Source of the DNA: Enterococcus larvae
Lineage (GTDB): Bacteria > Bacillota > Bacilli > Lactobacillales > Enterococcaceae
DNA: 64,000 nt
Assembly (NCBI RefSeq): GCF_017830045.1
Contig: NZ_JAEDXU010000002.1
Span: 248,001-312,000 of the forward strand
Reading direction: 5' to 3'
Shown here: positions 29,429 through 37,878 of the stretch, piece by piece
Numbering within the stretch: the first letter of the stretch is position 1
How the letters are laid out: each line of letters opens with the position of its first letter
The notes under the pieces: generated by a model
Told to the model about the DNA's origin: nothing
The model's input: the letters and a program-made list of their open reading frames with translations, nothing else
The model's database searches: none
Position numbers and translations under genes: made by a program

Positions 29429-29459
29429 TTGACACTCTCCTTAGGTCAGGGTGTATCCT
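29429..29459 (+). promoter_or_regulatory. MerR-type promoter (19-bp spacer) before the radical SAM gene
   Basis: TTGACA (29429-29434), 19-bp spacer, TATCCT (29454-29459). The spacer centre reads CTCTCCTTAGGTCAGGG, like drug-responsive MerR/TipA-type operators. A canonical -35 with a spacer of 19 is a mark of promoters activated by MerR-family DNA distortion. No merR gene is adjacent. Confidence 0.6.
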
Positions 29460-29491
29460 TGAGATGATCATAGTAGAAGGAGGGGAATTGT

Positions 29492-30373
29492 ATGAAGTCG
29501 ATCCAGGCAAAAAAAATCCTGACGAAAACCAAAAACAGAAACTGGTTTGGCACTGATTACAATATGAATATTTACCGTGGGTGTCACCATGGCTGTATCT
29601 ATTGCGATTCAAGAAGCGAGTGTTATCAGATAGATGATTTTGATCAGGTCAGCTATAAGGAAAATGCCTTAGAGCTGTTGAATCAGGAGCTGCAGGGAAA
29701 AAGAAGCAAAGGCGTCATAGGATTCGGAGCGATGTCTGATGCATACAATCATTTGGAAAAAAAGCAATTATTGACTGTAAAAGCACTTGGTTTGATTGAT
29801 GCACATGGTTTTGGTGTTTCTTTAGCGACTAAGAGCAGATTAGTGGAAAGAGATATAGAACAATTTAAATCAATCCAGCAGCATTCTCCTGTAAATATCG
29901 GTTTTTCCTTCTGTACCTCTCATGATCGACTTGCAAGTAAGATTGAACGTAATGTTTCTCTACCTAGTGAACGGTTTGAGGCACTGGCTAAATGCAAAGA
30001 GAGCGGCTTGTACAGCGGTGTTTTGCTGATGCCGGTATTGCCTTATATTACAGATAATTGGAAGCTGTTAGCTGATTTAGTCTTAAAAGCAAAGAATGCA
30101 GGGGCAGATTACATCTATCCATTATTTGGTATGACCTTAAGAGACAGACAAAAAAATCATTACTTTGATTCTTTAGAAAAGCTTTCACCGGAAATTGCTG
30201 AGAAGTACCGAAAAAATTTCAAGGATACTTATTTTTTCCCAGCTGAGAATTATGAGTATCTCAATGACAGCTTTAAAAATATGTGTACAAAATTGAGTAT
30301 TTCCTATGAAATGACAGATATTATAGAGGGATATCAAAAAAGCTATCAGATGGAGCAGGGAAGTCTGTTCTAA
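29492..30373 (+). CDS. radical SAM protein, spore-photoproduct-lyase-like
   Basis: 293 aa. The cluster motif is in YRGCHHGCIYCDSRSECY (Cys-x3-Cys-x2-Cys), followed by GAMSDAYNHLEKK and KSRLVERD, as in the SplB-like family widespread in non-sporulating bacteria. The substrate is unknown; DNA or nucleic acid repair is a family guess. AAGGAGGGG is well placed before the ATG. The promoter has a 19-bp spacer, suggesting stress- or drug-inducible control. A GNAT gene follows 21 bases later, probably co-transcribed. Confidence 0.82.
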   Translation: MKSIQAKKILTKTKNRNWFGTDYNMNIYRGCHHGCIYCDSRSECYQIDDFDQVSYKENALELLNQELQGKRSKGVIGFGAMSDAYNHLEKKQLLTVKALGLIDAHGFGVSLATKSRLVERDIEQFKSIQQHSPVNIGFSFCTSHDRLASKIERNVSLPSERFEALAKCKESGLYSGVLLMPVLPYITDNWKLLADLVLKAKNAGADYIYPLFGMTLRDRQKNHYFDSLEKLSPEIAEKYRKNFKDTYFFPAENYEYLNDSFKNMCTKLSISYEMTDIIEGYQKSYQMEQGSLF

Positions 30374-30394
30374 AATGAAAGGGTGACGAGAAAG

Positions 30395-30895
30395 ATGATT
30401 GTTCGATCAATTGCAAGAGGCGATGGTGCCGATTTTTTGGCGATGCAGTATCAATTGGATAAGGAAAGTCAGTACATGCTGTTGATGCCGGAGGAAAGAA
30501 CAACGACTGTTGAAGAAATGGAAAGGCATATTGCTGATACATTGCTTCTAAGTGATTTCCTGTTTGTCGCTCTTGACGATGATGGACGAATCAGCGGCTA
30601 TATACAGGCAGAAAGAAATAGACCAAAAAAAATAAAACATTCTGCTTATATTGTGATTGGCTTATTGGAAAAGATGCAGAGAAAAGGGATTGGAACAGCT
30701 TTTTTTGAGGAGCTGGTGCGCTGGGCGGAGAAGGAGCAGGTTACTCGTCTTGAACTAACAGTGATCACAGAAAATACTGGGGCAGTTGCTTTGTATGAAA
30801 AAGCAGGTTTCGAAATTGAAGGAACAAAAAGACGCGCCATTTTTCAAAATGGCGCTTATCTGAACGAATACTATATGGCTAAATTATTGAACTGA
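30395..30895 (+). CDS. GNAT acetyltransferase (RimI/RimL-like)
   Basis: 166 aa GNAT fold. The acetyl-CoA loop is EKMQRKGIGTAFFEELVRWA and the C-terminal motif TENTGAVALYEKAGFEIEGTKRR is typical of small-molecule or protein N-acetyltransferases. The ATG at 30395 is preferred over the GTG at 30383, which lies against the ribosome site. A palindrome, GCGCCATTTTTCAAAATGGCGC in two arms, lies within the coding end. Probably in one operon with the radical SAM gene. Confidence 0.82.
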   Translation: MIVRSIARGDGADFLAMQYQLDKESQYMLLMPEERTTTVEEMERHIADTLLLSDFLFVALDDDGRISGYIQAERNRPKKIKHSAYIVIGLLEKMQRKGIGTAFFEELVRWAEKEQVTRLELTVITENTGAVALYEKAGFEIEGTKRRAIFQNGAYLNEYYMAKLLN

Positions 30896-30912
30896 TTCAA
30901 TGGGATTGGCTG

Positions 30913-31455
30913 TTATCGAACACTTAGAACGGCTCCAACCAAGACTGTTGTATCTGTCAGATTGTTTTTAAGCATCAGCTCTTCAAGAGATAATCCATGC
31001 TGCTCAGCAATAAGTGACAAGGAGTCGCCGGCTTGAACAACGTAAGTATCAGCTTGCTCTTGACTCTCTGCAGGCGAATCAGCTTGCGCTGCCTGCTGTT
31101 CTGGATTCTGTGCAGCAGCAGGGTCCTGATTCTCAGCAGAGGATTCTTGTGTAGTCTCTTCTTGAGAAGCCGCAGCTTCACTAGAAGTGGATGACGGCTG
31201 TGTTGTACTAGATGGTGTAGTTGTATTCTGAGCGGTAGAGACTGTTGAATTGCTCTTACTAAGTTTATCTACCTCATTTTCAAGTCTTGAGACCTGACCA
31301 GTGAATTTATCTTGATTTTTCTCGGATTGATATGCGTGATAACCTAAGTATCCAAGAACAATTGTATTTATGAACAGTAAGATAAGAAGAAGTATAGATA
31401 TTCCTGAAGAACCAGCACCTCTTCTTGCAGACCGACTATTTTGTTTTTCTCCCAT
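30913..31455 (-). CDS. membrane-anchored LysM protein
   Basis: 180 aa: basic N terminus, one transmembrane helix (about residues 19-40, ISILLLILLFINTIVLGYLG), a short coiled stretch, a long Ser/Thr/Gln/Glu/Ala-rich linker (about 70-135) and a C-terminal LysM (TYVVQAGDSLSLIAEQHGLS). The LysM would bind peptidoglycan outside the membrane. No enzymatic domain. The ATG follows GGGGAG. Role unknown, probably wall-associated. Confidence 0.85.
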   Translation of the reverse strand: MGEKQNSRSARRGAGSSGISILLLILLFINTIVLGYLGYHAYQSEKNQDKFTGQVSRLENEVDKLSKSNSTVSTAQNTTTPSSTTQPSSTSSEAAASQEETTQESSAENQDPAAAQNPEQQAAQADSPAESQEQADTYVVQAGDSLSLIAEQHGLSLEELMLKNNLTDTTVLVGAVLSVR

Positions 31456-31657
31456 GTTAACGCTCCCCTTTGCTTGATTCTCAAATGTTAGTATAGCATA
31501 TTTACAAAAAAATAACTTGTGTTTTTCTAAAAGTTTGTTATTTAACTAAAACAGAAAGGTACAAAAACACCTATTTTGATAGAAAACTTTGTCAATTATA
31601 TGTTACCAGTCTTTCTGTATGGTCGTCAATAGCAGATAGAAAAAAGGAGGGATTCAA

Positions 31658-32311
31658 CTGGAACAATCAATCGAAGAAAATCAATTAAAGAAAATTGAAG
31701 CGTATGCAGCGGCAGTTCTTGCTGATGATTTAAGCGGTCATGACATGGATCATGTAAAGCGTGTTGTTCAATTGGCAGAAGAGATTGCTGCGCATGAAAC
31801 CTGTTCTTTGTTTGTTGTAAAGGCTGGAGCGTATCTACATGACGTAATTGATGATAAGCTAGTAGTCAATGAAGAAGAGGCTTGTCAAAAAGCAGCGATT
31901 TTCCTAAGGGATATAGGCGTGACTTCAGGAATAACAAAAGAAATTCTTCATGTAATGACAAATGTTTCTTATAGTAAAGAAGTATTGCAAGGCAGAAATA
32001 GACTGCTTACTATTGAAGCTGAAATCGTTCAAGATGCCGATCGATTGGATGCACTAGGGGCAATGGGGATTATTCGCACCGCCTATTATGGAGGGAAAAA
32101 GGGACATAAAATCCATGACCCGCAAAAGCCGGTTCAAAGGTTTGAAACAAAGGAGGCCTATCGTGAAGGCAGTACAGTGATCAATCACTTCTATGAGAAG
32201 CTGCTGAAGCTTCAAGAGGGTCTTCATACCGAACATGCAAGGAAACTAGGCAAAAAAAAGCATGATTTTCTTTTACTGTTTTTAGAACAATTTTTAGAAG
32301 AATGGGGATAA
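31658..32311 (+). CDS. HD-domain hydrolase, probable CTG start
   Basis: Cytoplasmic HD-superfamily phosphohydrolase of about 217 aa. Metal ligands: GHDMDHVKRV, GAYLHDVIDD (His-Asp pair) and VQDADRLDALGAMGIIRT. No ATG precedes the conserved SGHDMDH motif at the proper distance: the first ATG at 31745 removes it, while AAGGAGG at 31644-31650 is ideally placed for a CTG at 31658, in the same open frame. Substrate unknown. A bidirectional terminator follows. Confidence 0.75.
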   Translation: MEQSIEENQLKKIEAYAAAVLADDLSGHDMDHVKRVVQLAEEIAAHETCSLFVVKAGAYLHDVIDDKLVVNEEEACQKAAIFLRDIGVTSGITKEILHVMTNVSYSKEVLQGRNRLLTIEAEIVQDADRLDALGAMGIIRTAYYGGKKGHKIHDPQKPVQRFETKEAYREGSTVINHFYEKLLKLQEGLHTEHARKLGKKKHDFLLLFLEQFLEEWG

Positions 32312-32315
32312 AATA

Positions 32316-32359
32316 AAACGTTTGAAATACCACGGATTTTCCGCGGACTTCAAACGTTT
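32316..32359. terminator. bidirectional terminator between the HD hydrolase and MFS genes
   Basis: Perfect outer stem AAACGTTTGAA/TTCAAACGTTT with an inner CC-CGG/CCG-GG stem; serves convergent transcripts. Confidence 0.8.
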
Positions 32360-32392
32360 CTAATTAGAATCTATTTTTGTCAAACAAACACC

Positions 32393-33679
32393 TCAGCCTA
32401 AGGCTCTCATTTTCTTCAAAGAGCTGAAGTACACGCAAATCAATGTACCTGCTATGCCTAAAATGAATAGGAGGAATGCTGCTCCGGCACCTTTTCCTTC
32501 GCCGAAGAGCAGCAGAATAGCTGTTGGCTGTTTCATCAGCGGTTCAAACCATTTATCGATCAAGATACCTGCAAGCAAGTGACCAAGAGGGATCGTAAAG
32601 AATTGAAGGGCATTTCTTACGGAATAGACTCGTCCCTGCATGTTTAATGGGATATTTTCCCGAAGAAGTACATCCATATTTGCACTCATGAATGGGATCG
32701 GCAACCAGCCTAACACAGCACCGATACACCAGATAGGGATCGAATCAGTGAATGCCAAAATGAAATTCTCTGTTGCCATTGAGATAAAGAGAGCGGTGCA
32801 AATGACCTTGATTCGATTTTTTGGTGCCATTCTAACTGAGACAATGATACTCCCAATCAAGCTGGCTAAGCCTGTAAAGCCGTTGACTAATCCAAGAACT
32901 GTTTCTCTGTCAGGATATTTAGCTAAAACAAGTGCCGGCAAAGCAGTATCTGACATAGAAGCAATAAGATTGATTGCTGATAGAAAAAGAATCAATTCGA
33001 GGATGCCTCTGTTGTCCTTTAAAAATCCGATGCCGTCTCTTATCAAATCCATCACGGGAACCTTATTGTCTGTGTCTTCACCAGTCAAATCAGAAGGCTC
33101 TTTCAGTGGAATAAAAAAAAGCAGAGCAATGAACGCTGTACAAAAGGCCAAGATATCGATCAGTAGAACAACTTTGATGCTGAAAAACGACAGCAGCATT
33201 GTTGCGATGACTGGCGTCAGCATTGTCACAAGAGAATTAGAGAAGGAACGCATACCGCTTGTTCTCTGAAAATACTCTTTGGGGACCAATAATGTGATTG
33301 CAACATCCGATGCAGGGGATTGGAAAGCCCCCATAATGCCATTGATACTATTGATCACATATAAGTGCCAAATCATCAACTGTCCGTTCTGCAATAGGAA
33401 GAATGCTGCTATAGTCCCAAGAGCAGCGATACTATCACAAAACAGCATCGTTCGTTTCTTATTCCATTTGTCACTGAAGGCACCGGCAAACATACTTAAA
33501 AGTACATAAGGTGCATATGAACAAACGGTCAATAACCCCATGGTCAGAGCAGAGCCCTGCTGCTGATAGATCCAGATAATCAAGGCATAACTGGTCATTG
33601 AGCTTCCAAAGGTAGAGAATGTCTGTGTTGTCCATAAAATAATAAAGCTTTTCAAATCTTTTTTTTGTTGTTTCATCAT
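32393..33679 (-). CDS. MFS efflux transporter, Mef(A)/macrolide-efflux-like
   Basis: 428 aa, about 12 transmembrane helices. N-terminal FIILWTTQTFSTFGSSMTSYAL and FAGAFSDKWNKKRTMLFCDS (MFS motif A loop) are characteristic of the Mef/antibiotic-efflux MFS group of Gram-positives. It exports an unknown drug by proton antiport (family inference). AAGGAG precedes the ATG pair at 33679. Upstream there is a promoter, a 21-codon leader ORF and a terminator/antiterminator pair, so expression is probably induced by ribosome-targeting drugs. Confidence 0.85.
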   Translation of the reverse strand: MMKQQKKDLKSFIILWTTQTFSTFGSSMTSYALIIWIYQQQGSALTMGLLTVCSYAPYVLLSMFAGAFSDKWNKKRTMLFCDSIAALGTIAAFFLLQNGQLMIWHLYVINSINGIMGAFQSPASDVAITLLVPKEYFQRTSGMRSFSNSLVTMLTPVIATMLLSFFSIKVVLLIDILAFCTAFIALLFFIPLKEPSDLTGEDTDNKVPVMDLIRDGIGFLKDNRGILELILFLSAINLIASMSDTALPALVLAKYPDRETVLGLVNGFTGLASLIGSIIVSVRMAPKNRIKVICTALFISMATENFILAFTDSIPIWCIGAVLGWLPIPFMSANMDVLLRENIPLNMQGRVYSVRNALQFFTIPLGHLLAGILIDKWFEPLMKQPTAILLLFGEGKGAGAAFLLFILGIAGTLICVYFSSLKKMRALG

Positions 33680-33712
33680 GACTTTGCTCCTTAATAAACA
33701 TAATTGTGTTAT

Positions 33713-33787
33713 TAAAAATGCAAAGTCGTTTGGAACAGTTGACTACTTTATTCTCCATGCAAGTTGTTCCAAAGACTTTGCATGGAG
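33713..33787 (-). promoter_or_regulatory. transcription attenuator of the MFS gene (terminator/antiterminator)
   Basis: In the minus-strand RNA the segment 33783-33765 pairs with 33737-33718 (19 bp, one bulge), followed by TTTT: a terminator. Alternatively 33787-33778 pairs with 33762-33753 (10 bp perfect). The two share bases 33778-33783 and cannot coexist. Both lie across or just after the leader ORF, the classic design of ribosome-controlled attenuation. Confidence 0.75.
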
Positions 33788-33808
33788 TTTTTTGATGCAA
33801 ATAACCAT
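33743..33808 (-). CDS. leader peptide of the MFS gene, 21 aa
   Basis: Short ORF too small for usual gene calling: ATG at 33808, TAG at 33743-33745. It begins MVICIKKLHAKSLEQ and ends in LAWRIK. GAGGAGG at 33817-33823 is exactly 8 bases before the ATG, and a TATAAT lies at 33843-33848. It overlaps the 5' arm of the terminator, so a stalled or slow ribosome would change the fold. The order promoter, leader, terminator, efflux gene matches inducible macrolide-resistance genes such as mef/msr. Not verified experimentally. Confidence 0.72.
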   Translation of the reverse strand: MVICIKKLHAKSLEQLAWRIK

Positions 33809-33842
33809 AGTCATTTCCTCCTCAATCGTTGAATGTTCTTTT

Positions 33843-33848
33843 ATTATA
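33843..33848 (-). promoter_or_regulatory. -10 element of the MFS leader transcript
   Basis: Perfect TATAAT on the minus strand, about 35 bases before the leader ATG. No strong -35 is seen at 17 bp; TTACTG is at about 20 bp. Confidence 0.55.
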
Positions 33849-34000
33849 GCGAATTTTCCAACAGCTGGCAGTAATTTTTCGGAATTAGTTGATTTTCTCA
33901 GTCATTTGTCCCATGCAAAATACGTCGCGGGACTTATAGGAGAATTGGAATCTCTGATATATACTAAATGTATAAATAAGATTAGTGAGGGGAAAATAAA

Positions 34001-34777
34001 ATGAAAAAGATAGGATTAATGATGTTAGGGATCACAGGCTGCTTTGTATTGGCTGGTTGTCAGTCTTGGGGGAATTCATCGTACGAGGAGAAGCAGTATG
34101 AGAACACAGGAAATGTGCAATCACTTGAAATCAATGATGATAATATGAAAATAAATGTAGTTGGTGTCGATGATGATCAGCCGTTAACAATCAATTATCA
34201 CGAGAGTGAATATGAAACCTATAAAATTAGTGAACAAGGAAATAAGGTATCAATGAAGAAGCAGAATCGTTCCAGAGGCTGGAATATCTTTTCATTTTTT
34301 AACTGGAATTTTGATGATATTGAACTCACGGTAGAGGTTCCGAAGGATCAGCTGAAAAATTTGAACATTACAACAAAAAACGGCAAGATAGTAGTAGAAG
34401 GTTTAACAGTCAAAGAAAGCAGACTGAAAACGACAAATGGCAGCTTATTGGTGGAAGATTTTCGGGCAACAGACATACTTAAGCTGGAAACAACGAATGG
34501 TAAGGTAGAACTATCTGATGTTCAGGTCAAAGAAGGGCAAATTGAAACAACAAATGCGAAGATCAATTTCGATCAGCTGGTGATTGAAGATTCTTTTAAA
34601 GCAGAAACGACGAATGGTAAAATCAGAGGAACAATTGAAGGCAGCCAGAAGGACTTTGAAATTGAATCTAAAACGACGAATGGCGATAACAATTTAGAAA
34701 ATTCTGGAACTGGGTCTAAAAAATTAAAGCTGAAAACAACAAATGGTTCTGTTCGTGTTGACTTCAGCAAAGATTGA
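34001..34777 (+). CDS. lipoprotein with DUF4097-like adhesin repeats
   Basis: 258 aa lipoprotein: signal peptide with lipobox VLAGC (Cys at about residue 19). The C-terminal two thirds form a right-handed beta-type repeat: LKTTNGS, LETTNGK, IETTNAK, AETTNGK, SKTTNGD and LKTTNGS recur about every 20 residues, as in DUF4097/YvlB-like proteins. These are often surface proteins linked to envelope-stress loci. GGGG precedes the ATG, and TATACT at 33960-33965 is the probable -10. Function unknown. Confidence 0.82.
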   Translation: MKKIGLMMLGITGCFVLAGCQSWGNSSYEEKQYENTGNVQSLEINDDNMKINVVGVDDDQPLTINYHESEYETYKISEQGNKVSMKKQNRSRGWNIFSFFNWNFDDIELTVEVPKDQLKNLNITTKNGKIVVEGLTVKESRLKTTNGSLLVEDFRATDILKLETTNGKVELSDVQVKEGQIETTNAKINFDQLVIEDSFKAETTNGKIRGTIEGSQKDFEIESKTTNGDNNLENSGTGSKKLKLKTTNGSVRVDFSKD

Positions 34778-35011
34778 TTCAATAAAATAATAAGTAGTTT
34801 TAAATCTGAAGAGTGTGTGGGCATATTTACTGGCTTGCATGCTCTTTTATCTATAAACTAAGCCTGAGCTTTGGTAAAATAAGAAAAAGGATCTTCTCAA
34901 GATGCGATGAGGAAGTGAAACTAAGCAGTTTCGCCTGAATCTGCATAGTAAAGAAAGTAGAATCAGCTATTATTTATCTGCTGATCCATGTACCTTTGAA
35001 AGGAGAAGCAC

Positions 35012-35431
35012 ATGTCAGAAGAATCAATCAATATCCAAAGACTTGAGGAAGCTATTTTTGTGAAAAAAGCTGAAGGAACGGAGGTAAATTACTTTCTTTA
35101 TCCCGAATTTGAGGTCCATAGAAATAGGCTGTCGCCGGGTGTCATTCAGGGATGGCATGCTCATCAGATCGTTGAAGAAGTACTCACATGTACCGACGGA
35201 ACGTTTACAGTAGAAGTGATAGAGAACGGCAGTCTTATTTCAATTGTGGTGGAACAGGGAGATGTTGTTCGTGTAAAGAAGAGCATTCATCGGTTGGTAA
35301 ATCAGAGTAACACTGCTGCTGAGTTTATTGTTTTCCGCTTTGTTCCAACTGGAAAAAGCCAGCAAGAGAAGATCAAGCTGGATAAACGTGAATATACAAA
35401 GGAAGAAATAGCTGAATTACTCAACAGGTAA
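35012..35431 (+). CDS. cupin-domain protein
   Basis: 139 aa single cupin. Metal-site motif GWHAHQIVEEVLTCTDGTF followed by GDVVRVKKSIHRLVNQ matches the two conserved cupin boxes (His-x-His...Glu and the later His). Likely a metal-dependent or ligand-binding protein; substrate unknown. AAAGGAG precedes the ATG. The 234 bases before it hold no gene. A terminator-like stem follows at 35483-35513. Confidence 0.8.
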   Translation: MSEESINIQRLEEAIFVKKAEGTEVNYFLYPEFEVHRNRLSPGVIQGWHAHQIVEEVLTCTDGTFTVEVIENGSLISIVVEQGDVVRVKKSIHRLVNQSNTAAEFIVFRFVPTGKSQQEKIKLDKREYTKEEIAELLNR

Positions 35432-35482
35432 CGAGACGATGGTAAGAGGGAATACTTATACGAAAGAGCACATAGTGAAGTG

Positions 35483-35513
35483 AGTGGGACAATAATCTGT
35501 TGCCACTCTTTTC
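35483..35513 (+). terminator. terminator after the cupin gene
   Basis: AGTGGgACA pairs with TGTTgCCACT, followed by CTTTT. Confidence 0.55.
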
Positions 35514-35719
35514 CATACTCTAAATCCGAATAAACGGCTTATTGCTTGTAGCTAAACACTTCTGTCTCAGCCTCTTTTTTTGCTAACAGGAATTTTGGGA
35601 AATTCTTGATGCTATCACACATGATCCTTGTTTTTTTTTAAAATTGTTTGATTAATAGTTAGGCTATGATAAACTTATAGAAGATACTTTCGAAAGAGTG
35701 TTTTAAAAGGGGCGGAGAA

Positions 35720-36694
35720 ATGAAAAGTGTGCAACCTAAAAATATGAAATGGCACAATGAACGGTTGATCATTGAGTATTTATTGAAAAAGTCTGTTGCT
35801 GCAAAATCAGAAATTGCCGAGGCAACAGGGATGAGCGTTACGACAGTTCGAACGCAACTGAAATCCTTGATTGAAAGAAAAGCTGTTTGTACTTTTGGCG
35901 ATCCTGAGTCATTGGGGGGAAGACCAGCTGAAAAATATACACTGACTGATTCTTTCGCACCAATACTTTATGTGGCTTTCGGCTTTGAAAAAACTGAATT
36001 AACTATTCTATCTATGACAGGAAAGTTACTGTTGGAAAAAACGATTCCTACAGAGCTATTGGATGAAGAGGTAGCAGCTTTGTTGAGCAATAAACCTCAA
36101 ATTGACTTAGTAGAGATTTCCGTGCCGGGAATTCCAATCAAGAAGGGGTTCCTTTATGGAGAAAATTTGGAGGAGGGCAATTCGTATTCCTTTGGTTTCC
36201 TTGATGATCTACCCTCTAATATATTTATTGAAATATTAAATGATTTGAATTTATGTGCAATCGGTGAGTTGAAAAATTATCCTGAGGTCAATCACTTGGT
36301 CTATCTCTCCTTCAGCGGCTGTGCGGGGACGGGGATCATCATTGATCGAAAATTATATACAGGTCATCAGGCATTTGCTGGGGAGCTGGGCATGCTGAGC
36401 TATGAAGGTAAGCTGATTGATGAGTGGCTAAATAGTCCTGATGAAAAAGAAAGAAGTAAGGTGATCCAGTTTGTGCTGGAGCTTATTTCATTGACCCTCA
36501 GCCCTGAAGTACTTGTTTTTTCGGAAAGTAAGCTGCCTCAAGAAAAGATTCTGCAGATAGTCAGCAATCTTCAAAATAAATTATGGGCTGAACCAAAGAT
36601 TGTTTTCAAAGATTCTAAAAAGCAGAATGGCTTATCGGGCGCCCATCATCAGGCAATTGATTTGTTTCTTAAGAAAGGATGGGAAGAGGCATGA
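35720..36694 (+). CDS. ROK-family transcriptional regulator
   Basis: 324 aa. Winged helix at residues 10-65 (LLKKSVAAKSEIAEATGMSVTTVRTQLKSL), then a ROK (repressor/ORF/kinase) domain with the signature GTGIIIDRKLYTGHQAFAGELGML, but no CxCGxxGC zinc motif and weak kinase residues, so it is a sugar-sensing repressor rather than a kinase. Its stop overlaps the ATG of an MFS transporter gene (ATGA), indicating one operon with the transporter and a DUF1349 protein. Likely an autoregulated sugar operon. Confidence 0.82.
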   Translation: MKSVQPKNMKWHNERLIIEYLLKKSVAAKSEIAEATGMSVTTVRTQLKSLIERKAVCTFGDPESLGGRPAEKYTLTDSFAPILYVAFGFEKTELTILSMTGKLLLEKTIPTELLDEEVAALLSNKPQIDLVEISVPGIPIKKGFLYGENLEEGNSYSFGFLDDLPSNIFIEILNDLNLCAIGELKNYPEVNHLVYLSFSGCAGTGIIIDRKLYTGHQAFAGELGMLSYEGKLIDEWLNSPDEKERSKVIQFVLELISLTLSPEVLVFSESKLPQEKILQIVSNLQNKLWAEPKIVFKDSKKQNGLSGAHHQAIDLFLKKGWEEA

Positions 36695-37878
36695 AAAAAG
36701 GTAAAGTCCTTCTCTTTTTATTAGTTATCTATTTGACATTCATCAGTCTGGGTTTACCAGATTCAGTTTTGGGAACAGCTTGGCCAGTCATTCATGAGGA
36801 GTTTAGGGTATCCTCCGGCTCAGCCGGCTGGATTGCTATGGTGATTTCAATATGTACAGTTATTTCCAGCCTACAAACAGCGACTCTTGTTCGTCGATTT
36901 GGAACAGCTCGTTTAGTGATTCTCAGTGTGTTCTTGACGCTGATCGGTTTGATTGGCTTTGGATTAACTCAATCCTACAGTTTTTTTATCGTTTTTGCCA
37001 TCCCGTTAGGACTTGGGGCCGGAGCGATCGATACAGCTTTGAACGACTATGTTGCTCTTCATTTTAAAGCACATCATATGAACTGGCTTCATGGCTTCTG
37101 GGGGATTGGAGCGACCTTGGGCCCAGTGATCATGGGAGCAGTTCTTTTGAACAAATGGAGCTGGCGTTCAGGCTATTTCGCTATTGGAGGCCTTCAGCTG
37201 GCAGTTGTTATTGTTTTGATTTTCAGCCTTCCCCTCTGGAAAAGAGAAACGAGAGTTGAAGAAGCAACGATAGTAAAAGAAAAGTCAGGACCAACTATAC
37301 TTGATACACTGAAGATTCCAGGAGTTCTGTACTCTGTTCTATCTTTTATATTTTACGTGGGAATCGAGGCCTCTATTGGTTTATGGGGAAGCAGTTTCCT
37401 AATCGCCATGAAAGGAATTGATATTGGTCATGCCGGCTTTATTGTTTCTACATTTTATGGCAGCCTAACCGTCGGGCGTATGGTATCAGGATTTTTGACC
37501 TTTCGGTGGTCAAATAGATTCATCCTCTATGGAAGTGAGATACTGTTGCTTCTTGGTATTCTAACTATTTATTTAGCCGATAGTGATGTGGTGATACTGG
37601 GATTTGCTTTGACAGGGTTGGGTAGTGCAGCCATTTTTCCAACCATGCTGCATGAGACACCAAAACGCTTTGGTACATCCAATTCTGGAGCGGTCATGGG
37701 TGTACAGATTGGATTAGCTTATGTAGGGACAGCAGGATTGCCGTTTGTTCTTGGATTATTCGCAGAAGCTGTTTCGATGATTGCTTTTCCAATCGCCTTA
37801 GTAGTATTTAGCTTGATCCTGTTGATTTCAACCATCAGAATAGAAAAAATTACAGGAAAGGATGAGGAGAAAATATGA
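36691..37878 (+). CDS. MFS transporter, sugar-transporter-like (FHS/GlcP group)
   Basis: 395 aa with 12 predicted helices. YLTFISLGLPDSVLGTAWPVIHEEF and GLGAGAIDTALNDYVALHFKAHHMNWLHGFWGIGATLGPV in separate segments fit the FHS/FucP-like group containing Bacillus GlcP. The ATG at 36691 overlaps the ROK stop; the ATG at 36679 abuts its ribosome site and is less likely. The coupled ROK gene upstream and DUF1349 gene downstream suggest uptake of a mono- or oligosaccharide. Confidence 0.82.
   Translation: MKKGKVLLFLLVIYLTFISLGLPDSVLGTAWPVIHEEFRVSSGSAGWIAMVISICTVISSLQTATLVRRFGTARLVILSVFLTLIGLIGFGLTQSYSFFIVFAIPLGLGAGAIDTALNDYVALHFKAHHMNWLHGFWGIGATLGPVIMGAVLLNKWSWRSGYFAIGGLQLAVVIVLIFSLPLWKRETRVEEATIVKEKSGPTILDTLKIPGVLYSVLSFIFYVGIEASIGLWGSSFLIAMKGIDIGHAGFIVSTFYGSLTVGRMVSGFLTFRWSNRFILYGSEILLLLGILTIYLADSDVVILGFALTGLGSAAIFPTMLHETPKRFGTSNSGAVMGVQIGLAYVGTAGLPFVLGLFAEAVSMIAFPIALVVFSLILLISTIRIEKITGKDEEKI

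Noticed and set aside
30838-30861. Palindrome GCGCCAT/ATGGCGC inside the GNAT gene
   Set aside because: No T-run follows and it lies in conserved coding sequence, so it is not treated as a terminator.
32640-33509. Plus-strand frames of 209 and 76 codons opposite the MFS gene
   Set aside because: Antisense shadows of a strong membrane-protein gene; no ribosome sites or protein-like composition.
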